A stretch of 64,000 nucleotides of DNA from Sepioteuthis lessoniana (GCA_963585895.1 OY757904.1:20781717-20845716), one strand, 5' to 3'. Counted from the first letter of the stretch, positions 32,370 to 43,413 are shown. The notes: a model not told the origin generated them from the sequence alone. Translations and numbers: made by a program.

Positions 32370-32760
32370 GTGATCGATTTGTTTTTAACGACATATCAAC
32401 CACTTTGGGGCTATTTTATGCTCGAAACTTAGGTAATCATATACATTGTACATTTATATTTACTTTTTTGTGTAATTTCTTTAGAGGTTTTGCAAACAGT
32501 TATATGATATCAAGTATTTCTATCTAATACAAATAATTTGCAAACACTTCTATGATATCAAGTATCTTTATCTAATACAAATAATTTGCAAACACTTCTA
32601 TGATATTAAGTATTTCTATCTAATACAAATTATTTGCAAACACTTCTATGATATCAAGTATTTCTATCTAATACAAATTATTTGCAAACACTTCTATGAT
32701 ATCAAGTATTCCTATCTAATACAAATAATTTGCAAACAGATATATGATAGAGCGCTGCGA
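32370..32760 (-). mobile_element. Element B tail plus amplified interior
   Basis: The tail end 'ttaacgacatatcaaccact' with 'ctattttatgctcg' is followed by the AT-rich interior, which here has become a regular 48-bp array. The head is missing. Confidence 0.7.
32490..32752. repeat. 48-bp tandem array, five units plus a part
   Basis: The unit ttgcaaacacttctatgata, tcaagtatttctatctaata, caaataat recurs at exact 48-bp steps from 32490 to 32730, followed by a part-unit. It shows the subrepeat that underlies the AT-rich interior of element B. Confidence 0.95.
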
Positions 32761-33007
32761 ACTGTTTACTGTACTATTACTCCATTTTCTGCTAGCGCGT
32801 CTTAAAAAGAGGGGACAAAAACAAAACAAATCTCAAACTGGGTGGAGATTTACCTCACCCACCCAAGAAAGTACCCTAAAGTGCAAAAATAAGAGAAAGA
32901 TAAAACCATTTCTGACTTTATGGTCTGTTTTATTAAATACTTTTAACGAACTCAATTACCGTCTCTGAGTATATGTAGAAGTTACCTCCAACCACCAATA
33001 ATTAAAT
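32761..33007. other. No recognisable gene
   Basis: A 74-codon frame at 32744-32968 begins in the repeat and is low in hydrophobic order. No domain seen. Confidence 0.4.
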
Positions 33008-33345
33008 GAATCAATTGGGTTTGGTTTGGTTTGGTTTGGTTTGATGACATATCAACCATTTCTTTTTGTTATTTAATGCCACATCCTGTTTTTACATATA
33101 TACTATTAAGGATTTATAGACACATTTTGTCCATACACACAGTTAAATGATCAATCATTTTATTTCAAACAATTAAATTTAGCCTAAAGCCATAAAAGTT
33201 AAATGGTTCCAAGAATTACTATGTATAACTAACAATTCAAATAGATACTAGTCCTTTGTTAGTACAAAGTTAAATGATAAAAGGGTTCTACTCGTTACAA
33301 ATCAATATAAGTCATTTGTTTGCACACAAATAACTAGATAAAAAT
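33008..33345 (-). mobile_element. Element B tail and interior
   Basis: (GGTTT)n, the hairpin 'gatgacatatcaacc ... gttatttaatgcc', then AT-rich subrepeats ('catttgtttgcacaca'). No head. Confidence 0.7.
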
Positions 33346-34069
33346 TAAAGAAAACACATTAGAAAACTCCGAATCAACTGCACCAAAATTACATAGCCTA
33401 CATGAGAAAGGAAAGAAAAATCAAAACCTACTTTACATAATTAGAACAAAATACGACAACTGTTCTTTAACTAAGTTACAACTTAAGAAGAAAAAGGGTG
33501 GGGCCCCCACTTTTTCAAGGAGTAAGAGGACGAGGGATAAAACTCCCATTATCAAAAACCAGCAAGTGTTATACCATTGATGAACAACTCTATGACAGAA
33601 AAATTTCGATCAAACCAAAGAGGTCAAATATCACAATAGTTATCCTACCCGGGCTTGTCACTGGATAACAGTGTCTACCGAGCCATGAAAGAATATTGCA
33701 ATGGAAACCATTGGATGCAACATGGTGGACGTGAAGTTAAGTGGATAAATCCAAAAGCGTGATTACGACGTGCTTCCTTTGATGCTGTGTTAAGGAACCT
33801 CATAGTTCAACTTCCTGGACTAAATATTTCTATCAGGAAATTACTACTACTAATCTATAAGGGTGATGTCTGTTGATAAGAAGAAAATATCCACCGAATA
33901 ATTACCGTGACTCTAATTCTCACCATTACTCTTCAAGCGGATAAACAAGGAGTACATACGAGTGAGGTTACAGTTTCTGTCCGTTTTAGTAATCAGCTAC
34001 AGCACCCAAACTAAATTTACTTACATGCAAAGGCAGTGTCAGTGTAGAGACTTATAACGTTAGAACATT
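33346..34069. other. No recognisable gene
   Basis: Mixed DNA without a long frame or a repeat matching the rest of the window. Confidence 0.4.
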
Positions 34070-34085
34070 AAGAATCATAAACCTG

Positions 34086-34314
34086 GGGGTGTCCTCGTGG
34101 TGTAATGGTTAAAGCGTTGGACTGCGGAATCGTAGTACGCGAGTTCGTACTCCAGTCGCGCTATTACTTTCACTTACGGGCAAATACCTTTGGGAAAGGT
34201 ATGAGCCCCTTTATCCTCCCAGCTATGGGTTAAATAGTACCACTACTGTTCTTCTAAGAGAATGGCTTTGGCATTAAATAACCTAAAAAGAGTTGATATG
34301 CCATTAAACAAAGA
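34086..34314 (+). mobile_element. SINE-A, complete, 16-bp TSD
   Basis: Head 'gtggtgtaatggttaaagcg', B-box-like 'gagttcgtactccagtcg', central domain 'cctttgggaaaggtatgagc', 'ccagctatgggttaaatagt', 3' hairpin 'ggcattaaataacc' / 'gttgatatgcc', short tail. The perfect direct repeat aagaatcataaacctg lies at 34070-34085 and 34315-34330. This is the reference copy for the family and probably a young one. Confidence 0.92.
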
Positions 34315-34424
34315 AAGAATCATAAACCTGAACTGCCAAGCAGAATATAGACATTTATTACATTGTTATTTCTAAAGAAGTTTTTTGTACACCGTTGTAT
34401 CGAATAAGAAAAATGTTCAAACAG

Positions 34425-34770
34425 ATCAATTTAATCCATAAATGAGACCCTAACAAATACTACCACTCCAAGTCAGGGTAGATTTTGAAGTAATGGTAAT
34501 AGAGGTGTACCCCACATTCTTTAGATATCCAGACCAGGAACCTCACCATCAAATGCAATTTAGTGTCCTACCAAAGACACTGTCTTTTGGGAGGAGGAAG
34601 CGTCTTACTTCTCCGTAGTGGATAGTCAGCGTATTATAATTGTCACCAACATGGCAGTCAACTTATGTCTTTCGTTCCAGGGAGTAAACTGTTCGATATG
34701 GATAAGTAAATGTTTTTTAGTATTTGCTTTCCAGAATGGAGACATTATATGCGTACAGAAATACAGACAT
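34425..34770 (-). mobile_element. Element B head
   Basis: 'taccactccaagtcagggta', 'ggaacctcaccatcaaatgc', 'agtgtcctaccaaagacac', 'agtcagcgtattataattg' align to the B head in antisense. The interior and tail are missing. Confidence 0.65.
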
Positions 34771-34788
34771 TACCATAGAGAACTCGGA

Positions 34789-34917
34789 CTAGGTTCTTCA
34801 GCCTTGGTGAGGCAACTAGTCTAGGAGAAGGAAAACTCTGAATTCAAACCTGTTAAACTCCGCTTAAAAATTGACCTTGTGTCATATCCTGCCCGAGCGG
34901 AGGGGTTGGGTAAATAG
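34789..34917 (+). mobile_element. SINE-C, 5' truncated, 18-bp TSD
   Basis: Only the 3' half is present, from 'taggttcttcagccttggtg' to 'ggggttgggtaaatag'. The perfect direct repeat taccatagagaactcgga flanks it at 34771-34788 and 34918-34935, so the truncation happened at insertion. Confidence 0.9.
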
Positions 34918-35189
34918 TACCATAGAGAACTCGGATTAAAATACTATAAACTCTGTAATGGATGAACATTTGTGTCATCATCTGCATGGAAAAACTATGT
35001 GAATGCAAATAAAACAGAATTCAAATGTTTTAAAATAAAAAGTAGCCATCCTTACTTTAAGGAGCAAGCATCTGAAATTAGTAAACTAATACCTATACCT
35101 CGGCAGCAATATCACATCTAGTGAAGGCGATGTTATCTTACGCAAAGGAAAACCGTGAACTGCTTCAAACAGACTATCGATTAAACTGA

Positions 35190-35560
35190 AGTCTGATCAC
35201 TCTGATGAAAAAAAAAAACTAGCTTTCTTCCAAGCTGTGTCTGTATCAGTACTACTGTACGGATGCAAAGCGAAAAAGCAACAAGGAAATTATTCGAGAG
35301 AGCAACGTGCTGTTTTGAATACATGCTGGAAACGGCACCCAACAGAAGAGCATTTTTACGGCTACTTACCGTTTATCTCACAAACCCTTCAAGTTAGACG
35401 AAGAAGACATGCTGGGTAGTGCTACACAAGTAAGAACGAACTCATTAGCGACGTTCTTCTATGGAACCCTACACAAAGATACAATTATGTTGGGTGACCA
35501 GCAACGCTCTGTGTTGACACTCGATGCAGTGTAGAAGACCGTTAGGAACGGATTAGTTCT
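35190..35560 (+). mobile_element. RTE-like LINE, decayed 3' fragment
   Basis: Reads SVSVLLYGCKAKKQQGNYSR, then a piece like HPTEEHFYGYLPFISQTLQV and RRRRHAG before a stop; 'NELISDVLLWNPT' follows. It matches the C-terminus at 52245-52985 with several breaks. The 3' tail is lost. Confidence 0.75.
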
Positions 35561-36178
35561 AATTCATCTAAAAATGAAATTACCACAAACTATTCACTGA
35601 CAAATCATGGGCCGGTATGTATGTATGTCCCTTTAAATGTGCTCAAAATAAAGGATTAATAGTAAATAGAATATTCATGTTAGATGGAAATGCTTGAAAC
35701 CATTTATTTGTGTGCAAAATAATTAGGGTGGTAATTAATTATATTAATCATGTTACTGATAATTTATTATATCAATTATTTATTACTTAGTTTGGTAAAA
35801 TTCTAAGTTAGCTAGAATCTTTAAGTGGAAATATAAGTCAAATTGGAAAGGTCAAACGCGTACACAGGAGTGGGGCTGCAGTTTGACATCAGTCATCTCG
35901 GGACTGGAAGACAAAATGTAAATAAAATGAATTCATGTTGTGTTATAATTTTGATGGAAATTAAAGGAATAATGAAAGTTAGAGACACGTGTGATGATCA
36001 TGATGATCTGATCGAAGGATTTAGTGAGATGACATCACACTAATGATATACTTAATTTCAAAATATATAAAAATTAGAGAATTTGAAAATTAGTCAGATG
36101 AGTTAGAGTTGAAAGTCACTTAAGACAAAATTGCGATCCGCAGAGCCCTTTGGGGCAGCGACAATAGACTCTTCTCCC

Positions 36179-36227
<49 letters not shown>

Positions 36228-36369
36228 GTTTCGATGACTGCTAGGAAATTGGAGACAGTCTAAATAAATAATTATTTTTCGTATCTGATCAACAGTTATT
36301 TGTTTTTGTTTTGCTTTTTTTTCCAAATTCTAATAACCAGAATGATATCGTATTACCTGTGTGCAAATA
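35561..36369. other. AT-rich B-type sequence; (CT)n at 36180-36224
   Basis: Patches such as 'tgcttgaaaccatttatttg' at 35690-35720 resemble the B interior. The 66-68-codon frames here have no recognisable product. Confidence 0.45.
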
Positions 36370-36510
36370 AAAAATGATCTCAGGCTCATTTAAAAATGTT
36401 CTCTACAAAATATGTTTACAAATCATATATTTAATATATATGTATAAACAAGATTTGGCAATAAATAACCAACAATGATTGACATGCCATAAAACCCAAC
36501 TCAACCAACT
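36370..36510 (+). mobile_element. Element B 3' end
   Basis: AT-rich piece followed by 'ggcaataaataaccaacaat' / 'gattgacatgccataaaacc' and CCAACTCAACC, the B hairpin and tail on the sense strand. An antisense SINE-E follows directly. Confidence 0.65.
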
Positions 36511-36514
36511 AACT

Positions 36515-36778
36515 ATATATAAGTTAGTTGTCGACCGTAGTCGAGGGCGACTAGAAGGCTCCCTTTTTAATAGCTACTACACTGTAGGGAAGGGCGCTAC
36601 TCCTTTCCCTGAATTACTTCACTTTACCTTTGATACGTACCGTATATTTCTGAGTGTTAAGCAATGAGGTATCAAGTACCATTTTTAAAGTCTTTGCTAT
36701 GACGCGACCAAGGATTAAATCTAGATCTCCCGGACAATGGCGGACACTCTACCCACGAGGCCAATGAACCGAGAGAGT
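36515..36778 (-). mobile_element. SINE-E, antisense
   Basis: 'cgaccgtagtcgagggcgac', 'aaggctccctttttaatagc', 'atgacgcgaccaaggattaa' and 'ggcggacactctacccacga' are the reverse complement of the SINE-E end, middle, B-box region and head. The TSD is not clear. Confidence 0.8.
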
Positions 36779-36837
36779 GAGAGGGGAGAGAGAGAAATTG
36801 AAAAACAATGTCAGCGTAACAACTTAAGAATTTAATG

Positions 36838-36960
36838 GTAAAGAAAGGAAACGTTATAACGTTTCGGCTCTAATGAACCATAATCAGGACTGGAAGGATG
36901 ATGATGGTTAATTAGAACGTTATAACGTTGTATTTCTTTTACATTAAATTCTTCTATTTG
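36838..36960. repeat. Paired 14-bp palindrome with CTGA...GAAAC core
   Basis: The palindrome aacgttataacgtt occurs at 36850-36863 and 36916-36929. Between them the minus strand reads 'cctgattatggttcattaga' then 'gccgaaacg', like the widespread 'ctgatgaaggc...gccgaaacg' hairpin motif of animal repeats. It may be the end of a mobile element. Not identified. Confidence 0.45.
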
Positions 36961-37264
36961 GTTCACCTTGTTTTTTTTCAATTTTTCTCTATATTGTCGA
37001 ATTCACTTCCATTATTTACTTCGACAATATTTTCGACTATAAAATACAGTAAAAACAAGAATAAAACTCGCTACTTAAGCAAACTTCAGATGTTTCAATA
37101 GTTGCTTACCTCAGGATCGGTAGCTGAAGAACCATACGTGATTTTCTTTCCTGCCTTCATAATTATTCAATTCAATAGTTTAAAATTTTGTGAAATGGTG
37201 CATTGTGTGCTGTAAAGATGTTTACTGATTAAAAATGCTATAAGGGCTAGATTTTTTACGATAA

Positions 37265-37300
<36 letters not shown>

Positions 37301-37469
37301 TTGTGTGTGTGTGTGAGCATGTATGTGATTGCGTTCGTGCATCCTTGCATGACATCTACCAAACGCGTTGTGTGACTTCAAAAGTTAGATGTCTGTAGAG
37401 ACATAATCGTTAAGTATAAAAACGTTTCGGTTAGAAAAAAAAGTGTTTATGTGAAAGGGCTGTTGTTGC

Positions 37470-37500
<31 letters not shown>

Positions 37501-38440
37501 ATTGTATAGAATATTTGTGAAAAGTGTTCACGCTTGATCGGTTGACAAAAAATAGACTTCTTTTTTTTTTTTTTTTTTTTTTTTTTTGTCTAGACTGAAT
37601 AAAGATATAAAGCCCAATGATCAGGCTCCCATTGTAAAGTATCTCGATAGAAATCAATTAATTGAACCGATATCAACCATTTTGTTCATTTTATTCCCTC
37701 TTGCTTTGATAATTTTTCTTCGGATTGAGTTTTTTGTTTGTTTGTTTGTTTGTTTGTTTGTTTTGTTTTGTTTTTTGTTTTTTGGTTTTTGTTTTTTACC
37801 TCCTTTCGATTATGCGTTCTGAATTATATTTTTTTTATTGTTTGTTGCTGTTTTGATTTTAACTTCCATATTAGCACCATCACCGCCCAATTATTATATC
37901 AATTACCCAATTGCCCGATTGGTTTTAAGTAGAGACATTTTGAAAGCAACCTTCAAGGCTCTACTCATAAATACTTCCTCTAATGCTAAAGTCTTGTTCC
38001 GAGATGACATAAATAAACCCTGTCTCTTTATAATTAAAAAACGGAAGATATTAACGTTTAGTCGTTGCTTAAACCTTTTCCTTGTTGCTTTATGAATCAA
38101 TATTATTTATGTTATTTTTATTTAATTAATGTTATTTTTATGTTGAATCGAGTATGGATCGACTGAATGATATTCGTGCGTCATTAATAACATTTCCCCC
38201 AAAGATTTTATTGTTTAGCTGGAGTTAATTTAAGATTTTCCTTTTGTTAGAAAACAATTCTACCAACCAACAAGCTCAAAATTTTGCTGCGGACAGTTCA
38301 GCGACATAAACGCAACTGATTTTTCAATTCAAATCTATTGATCATTTTAAAGGCATATCAACCTGTGTAGAGTTATTTTAAGCTTGTATATTAGGGAATT
38401 ATGCTAAATCTAAGTTTATGTTTACATTTTTTGTGTAGTT
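36961..38440. other. No recognisable gene; several microsatellites
   Basis: Contains (CTGT)n/(CT)n at 37266-37315, (TTG)n at 37462-37500, a T-run at 37561-37587 and (GTTT)n at 37735-37765. Frames at 37586-38100 are T-rich low-complexity translations. No domain. Confidence 0.5.
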
Positions 38441-38456
38441 ATTTCTTAAGAGAGTT

Positions 38457-38510
38457 GTGTGTGAGAGAGAGAGAGAGAGAGAAAGAGAGAAAGAGAGCAT
38501 CCACGATTCT

Positions 38511-38545
<35 letters not shown>

Positions 38546-38701
38546 CCCAAGATTCTCTGTGAGAGAGAGAGAGAGAGAGAGAGAGCCCACGATTCTCTGT
38601 GTGTGTGTGAGAGAGAGAGCACCCACGATTCTATGTGTGTGTGTGTATGTGTGTGTGTGTAAGAGAGAGAAAGAGCACCCACGATTTTATGTGTGTGTGT
38701 A

Positions 38702-38763
<62 letters not shown>

Positions 38764-38765
38764 CC
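38457..38765. repeat. Compound (GA)n/(GT)n minisatellite-like array
   Basis: Alternating (GA)n and (GT)n blocks are separated by a recurring 'agcacccacgattctatgtg' linker about every 60-70 bp (38498, 38545, 38585, 38620, 38675). The Ser-Leu and His-Thr rich frames on both strands are artefacts. Confidence 0.85.
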
Positions 38766-38844
38766 CACCATTCTATTAAATACGAATAAGTTTTCAAAAT
38801 TTGTCTTAGATGGGTCTGGTCTGGTTTGGTTTGGTTTGGTTTCT

Positions 38845-39055
38845 TTGTTTAATGGCATATCAACATTCGTGGGTTATTTATTGCCAAAATAGAGGTGATA
38901 CCATTTAACCAATAGCTGGGGAATAAGGGGTTCCATACCTTTCCGGAGAGTATTGGTCCGAAAATGAACGTAACTGTGTAACTCGTGTTCAAACTCGCTT
39001 ACCACGATGTCGTAGTCCAGCACGTTAGCCACTACGCCACAGGGACTCTCCCTTA
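38845..39055 (-). mobile_element. SINE-A, antisense
   Basis: Hairpin tail 'tttaatggcatatcaac ... gggttatttattgcc', central domain 'ccatacctttccggag', B-box region 'tcgtgttcaaactcg', head 'gttagccactacgccacagg'. Preceded by (GGTTT)n. Confidence 0.8.
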
Positions 39056-39215
39056 ATAGATGGTACCCTAACAGATACTGCCATTCCGAGTTAGTGAAGA
39101 CATGGGAGTAATGGCAATGATAGGTTACTCCATACTCCTCAGATCTCCAGAGATCGAGATTCACCATCAGGTGTGCTGTAGTATCATCCTCGGGACACCC
39201 ATCAATGCTAGTATA
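39056..39215 (-). mobile_element. Element B head fragment
   Basis: 'agatggtaccctaacagat', 'actgccattccgagttag', 'gtaatggcaatgataggtta', 'ttcaccatcaggtgtgctg', 'cctcgggacaccc' align to the B head in antisense. Confidence 0.65.
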
Positions 39216-39328
39216 GTCATGTAAATTAGAGAAAGAGATTTCTGACTGTTGTGCATCTATGTAGAGGTATAGATGTCTACAAATATAAGAATAATTGTCT
39301 ACTATGAATTGCCTCTTTATTTCCGGGG

Positions 39329-39830
39329 GAATATTCCCAATGAAGTTGGGACTGGTTTTGCAACCCTTTACGAGCCTAGCGCAGATAAGAGACAAAAGGT
39401 ATATTCCCAATGAAGTACGGATTGGGTCTGCTACCCTTTACATACCGAGAGCAAATAACAGACAAAAGGTATATTCCCAATGAAGTACGAATTGTTTCTG
39501 CTACCCTTTACGTACCGAGAGCAAATAACAGACAAAATGTATATTCCTTATGAAGTACAGATTGGTTCTGTTTCCCTTTACATACCGAGAGCAAATAACA
39601 AACAAAAGGCATATTCCCAATGAAGTACGGATTGCTTCTGCTACCCTTTACAAGTCGAGAGCAAATAAAAGACAAAAGGCCTATTCCCAATGAAGTACGG
39701 ATTGCTTCTGCTACCCCTTACAAGCCGAGATCAAATAAAAGACAAAAGGTATATTCCAAATGAAGTACGGGTTATTTCTGCTACCCTTTACAAACCGATA
39801 GCAAATTAGAGACAAAAGGTATATTCCTTA
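39329..39830. repeat. 70-bp tandem array, about seven units
   Basis: Unit: gtatattcccaatgaagtac, ggattgcttctgctaccctt, tacaagccgagagcaaataa, aagacaaaag. Unit starts at 39399 and 39469 show the exact 70-bp step. Units differ by several substitutions, so the array is older than the 62-bp one. Confidence 0.95.
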
Positions 39831-40105
39831 TATGTGTTAGCGTAAGGATTATTGGAAAATGGACATGACCACTCGTGTTCAAACCCTGGATGAGGCTGTT
39901 TGCATTTCACATAGAACTGATACCCTTAGGAAAGGTATCAATCCAATTAATCTCTCTCCAGTTATGAATAATATTGGGGCAGACTAGGCTCTTTATCAAT
40001 GGAATTGCAACCGGTCTAGGAGAAAGAAAACTCTGAATTTAAACCTATTAAACTCCGCTTAAAAATTGAACTTATGTCGCATCCTACTCGTGTGGAGAGA
40101 TTATA
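39831..40105 (+). mobile_element. SINE-C, diverged
   Basis: 'cgtgttcaaaccctggatga', 'acccttaggaaaggtatcaa', 'gtctaggagaaagaaaactc', 'tgaatttaaacctattaaac', 'cctactcgtgtggagag'. The first bases of the head are lost at the junction with the 70-bp array. Confidence 0.8.
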
Positions 40106-40240
40106 TATATATATATAATGTGTAAGCATAGAGTTTACCAGAAACATTTTAAACGAACAAAAGGTCATTTGTTGGCAGACAGTTAAATAGTTTCAAGGAT
40201 TGCTATTCAATCCTAATAGTTCTATTAACACGCATTCATG

Positions 40241-41159
40241 TACGTCTTGCTTTCAATAAGCTTCCAGACTTTTTTGTACAGACATTTAAAATTGTCGTAG
40301 ACTCTTAAAAATTCAGTATGTTATTGCTATACATCTTATGAGATGACTGATCAATTTTTTATGATTTCAGCTTGAAATGAACAGCTACAGCAGCAATTGA
40401 AATACACCCGACTAAATCCTGATTGTCACAGCTGGTGAATTTCAAAAATGCAATCTGGACGTGAGGAAGCACGATATGCAATAAAATTATGTTTTAAACT
40501 TGGAAAAATGCCATGCGATGAAAGCTGGATCTACTGCTATGACTCAGAGACCAAGAGACAGAGTTCCCAGTGGAAGCATGCTGGCTCTCCTAGACCCAAG
40601 AAGGCCAGACAGAGCAAATCCACCCACAAACTTCTGATGATCCCTTTTTTTGACAGCACTGGCATGATCTATATGCACTGGGTTTCCACTGGACAGACAG
40701 TCAACAAGGAATATTATGTTGAGGTTTTAAGGGAGTTCAGGAAGAGATTCCTAGGGAAGAGGCCTGCACTCTTCAAATCTGGTCAGTGGCATTTCCACCA
40801 GGACAATGCACCAGTCCACAACTCCATCACTGACACAGACTATTTGACCAAGATGGGCATCAAAACAGTTCCTCACCCTCACTATAGTCCAGAAGTTGCT
40901 CCCCGTGACTTTGGCTTATTCCCTAAGCTCAGAGGCTGTCGTTGTGAGAAAATTGAGGAGATGAAAGAGGCTGTGACGAAAATCATTGACACGCTCACAT
41001 AAGAGGACTTCCATGGGGCCTTGAAGAAGTTGTTGGAACGGTACAAGTGCATCGTAGCCGGAGGAGATTACTTCGAAGGGGACTAGAGTTTCATGTGTGT
41101 ACAATCAATAAAAATGCCCATACGAAGAATGTCTTGAAACTTGTTTAATGATCCTTGTA
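40241..41159 (+). mobile_element. Mariner, internally deleted derivative (copy 1)
   Basis: Termini 'tacgtcttgctttcaataag' and '...acttgtttaatgatccttgta' are imperfect inverted repeats. The frame 40448-41002 starts MQSGREEARYAIKLCFKLGK and then jumps straight to CDESWIYCYDSETKRQSSQW, so the middle of the N-terminal half (most of the DNA-binding region) is deleted. The catalytic part is present: first D in YDSETKRQS, second in HFHQDNAP, third in APRDFGLFPKL, with 34 residues between the last two (DD34D, mariner). A stop falls after IIDTLT, before EDFHGA. Total about 919 bp against roughly 1.3 kb for a whole mariner. Inactive as an enzyme source. Confidence 0.9.
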
Positions 41160-41565
41160 TATGATTAAACAGTTCTACGTGACCCATAGATGGGACCCCA
41201 ACAGGTGCCGTTTTAAAAGGAAAATTCTAAAGTACGAAGTGGTGGATAAATACAAGTAGTTGTTTAGTAGAGAATACGTGCGGCCACTCATTCTCTGATG
41301 ACACTATACTACCAGTTGTTCATTTCATAACCTACAGACGAGTCAATGTTATTAAAACAAAGATAGAGTCGGTCAGCCAGTCTTTGTACTCAATACCCTT
41401 ATTAATATTCTAACCAGTGATGACAAAAATCCTTCAATAAGAAAGCAGAAAATTGAACCTGAAATTCGTACTTTTGTGTGAAGACCAGAATACATTTTTA
41501 AGTATTTAGAAACTCGTAGGTGTTTTAACGAAAGTCAGCAAGAAAAGACCGCTGTTTAAGTATCA

Positions 41566-41570
<5 letters not shown>
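41160..41570. other. No recognisable gene
   Basis: Starts with a short piece of B (gacccatagatgggaccc at 41180-41215). Nothing else recognised. Confidence 0.4.

Positions 41571-41619
<49 letters not shown>
41571..41619. repeat. (TA)n microsatellite
   Basis: About 24 TA dinucleotides. Confidence 0.95.
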
Positions 41620-41621
<2 letters not shown>

Positions 41622-41629
41622 AGGAATTC

Positions 41630-41800
41630 TTACAAACCGTAGCCGTGCCAGTACAACTGACTGTATGGTTGCACCAGCTGGTCTCTAACGAAACGATTAC
41701 GGAAAAGACTTGGCGGGAATTATATGCTGCATACTGTTTTGAACAAATCCTGGAAGCAGCACCTCAGAAAACAGCAGCTCTAAGGCTACTTTATAAAATA
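41630..41800 (+). mobile_element. RTE-like LINE fragment
   Basis: 'gactgtatggttgcaccagc', 'tggtctctaacgaaacg', 'acaaatcctggaagcagcac' and 'agaaaacagcagctctaagg' match the segment encoding LLYGCTTWTLTKR ... LNKSWRRHPTRHQLYG, with breaks. Both ends are lost. Confidence 0.7.
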
Positions 41801-42107
41801 TATAGGGATTTCAGTTAATTATTTTAGTAGCAAATATTTTTCTTTTTTTTCTTTTCTTTTTTCCCCCCTTTTTTTTATTTAAACTTGGAAGTTGCGGGAT
41901 TTCATTTGTGATCAATGTCAAGACAGGAGTGGCCATTTATTTAACTTGGGGCAGTCAATAATAAGCGTATTCGAAGATGGACAGCTGTTTGAGAATCAGC
42001 TGATATTTAATATGTTAAGATAAACAATTGTGTAGAATCAGGGAATATTTGGAACTTAGTAGTGACATCTCACTAAAGGATTACGTGATTATCAATTTTA
42101 GGGATGT
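41801..42107. other. No recognisable gene
   Basis: T-rich patch near 41840-41880, otherwise featureless. Confidence 0.5.
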
Positions 42108-42549
42108 GTATAAGCAGCGGTCGTGTCGATGCTGCTATATGAGTGCACTACATGGATGCTAACTAAACGTAGGGAGAAAAAGCTTTACGGCAACTACACA
42201 AGAATGCTGCGAGCAATACTGAACAAGTCCTGGAGGCAGCACTCCACAAAGCAGTGGCTGTAAGGCCACTTACCACCCATCACGAAAACTACCCAAGTTA
42301 GACGAACCAGACATGCGGGACACCACTGAAGAAGTAGGCTCGAGCTCATAAGTGACGTACTTCTCTGACCCCTACACATAGACGAGCAAAGGCAGGACAA
42401 CCAGCTAGAACCTATATACAACAGCTCTGTGCCGATACAGGATGTAACCTTAAAGACCTACCAGAAGCGATGGACGATAGAGAAGGGTGGTGGAAGAGGG
42501 TCAGGGATATCCGTGCTGATGGCGCGACATGATGATGATGATGATGATT
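42108..42549 (+). mobile_element. RTE-like LINE 3' end with (ATG)n tail
   Basis: Follows the family from 'gtcgatgctgctatatgag' through 'tggaggcagcactccacaaa', 'gaaaactacccaagttagac' and 'gtcagggatatccgtgctga' to 'gcgcgacatgatgatgatga'. The frame is broken in several places. The (ATG)n tail marks the true 3' end, and a SINE-A starts directly after it. Confidence 0.85.
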
Positions 42550-42748
42550 TTAATGACATATCAACCTTCATGCCAAAGCTATCCTTGGAGAACATTAGTG
42601 ATACTATTTAACCCATAATTAGCGGGTAGGATAAGGAGGTGGATATTAGTCCGAAAGTGTATATAATGGCGCGAGTGAAATTCGAACTTGCTTACTACGG
42701 TATCGAATCCAGTACGTTAACCACTATACCATTGGGAATCCCCCTTTT
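42550..42748 (-). mobile_element. SINE-A, antisense, decayed
   Basis: 'ttaatgacatatcaacc', 'atttaacccataattagcgg', 'ggatattagtccgaaagtg', 'aaattcgaacttgcttacta', 'gttaaccactataccattgg' follow the SINE-A in antisense from hairpin tail to head. Confidence 0.75.
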
Positions 42749-43365
42749 ACTGTCAGTGAGTTGTCATCAGACTTTGTATTGATGATACAATAATGCATTC
42801 AATGAAATAAATCATTACTGCATTCATTTACTTTTTTTTAGTAACGCAAGATAGATTAATTACAAATAAGAATACAAATTCAAAGTCAATACAAAAAAAG
42901 CAAAAACAAACATAAACAATCCATTTTACTATCTGCCTGTTCGCTTCCTGGTAAGATGAGATACTTTAAAATAATTTTTGACCAATAGAAAATAGAAAAA
43001 ATATTTTTGAAGGAAATTCTATTCTAGATATTCCTTCTAATTACTGAATGTAGCAAAATAAGATCCCAGATTAAATTGAATTGAATCCTTCTTTGTGGGC
43101 TCCCATACTTTCCTTTTCAATTTCCGCATTTTCTCATATTTCAATATATGCAATGATTTCCATTAACGGCTGACACGCTACATATAATTTTCAGGCAGAT
43201 TTTGTTATTTATAATAATATATTATGGCAAGTTTTCAATGGTTAAGGATATTAACGAAGTGATTATCTGTGGTTTCATGGAAAAAGATGCATAAAAGATA
43301 ATTTATAAAACTAATCATTAAAAATAGCAGAAACTATTTTTCTCTGTCATTCCTTTTGTCACACG

Positions 43366-43413
<48 letters not shown>

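Noticed and set aside
38399-38858. Ser-Leu and His-Thr-rich open frames
   Set aside because: They are translations of (GA)n/(GT)n blocks on both strands.
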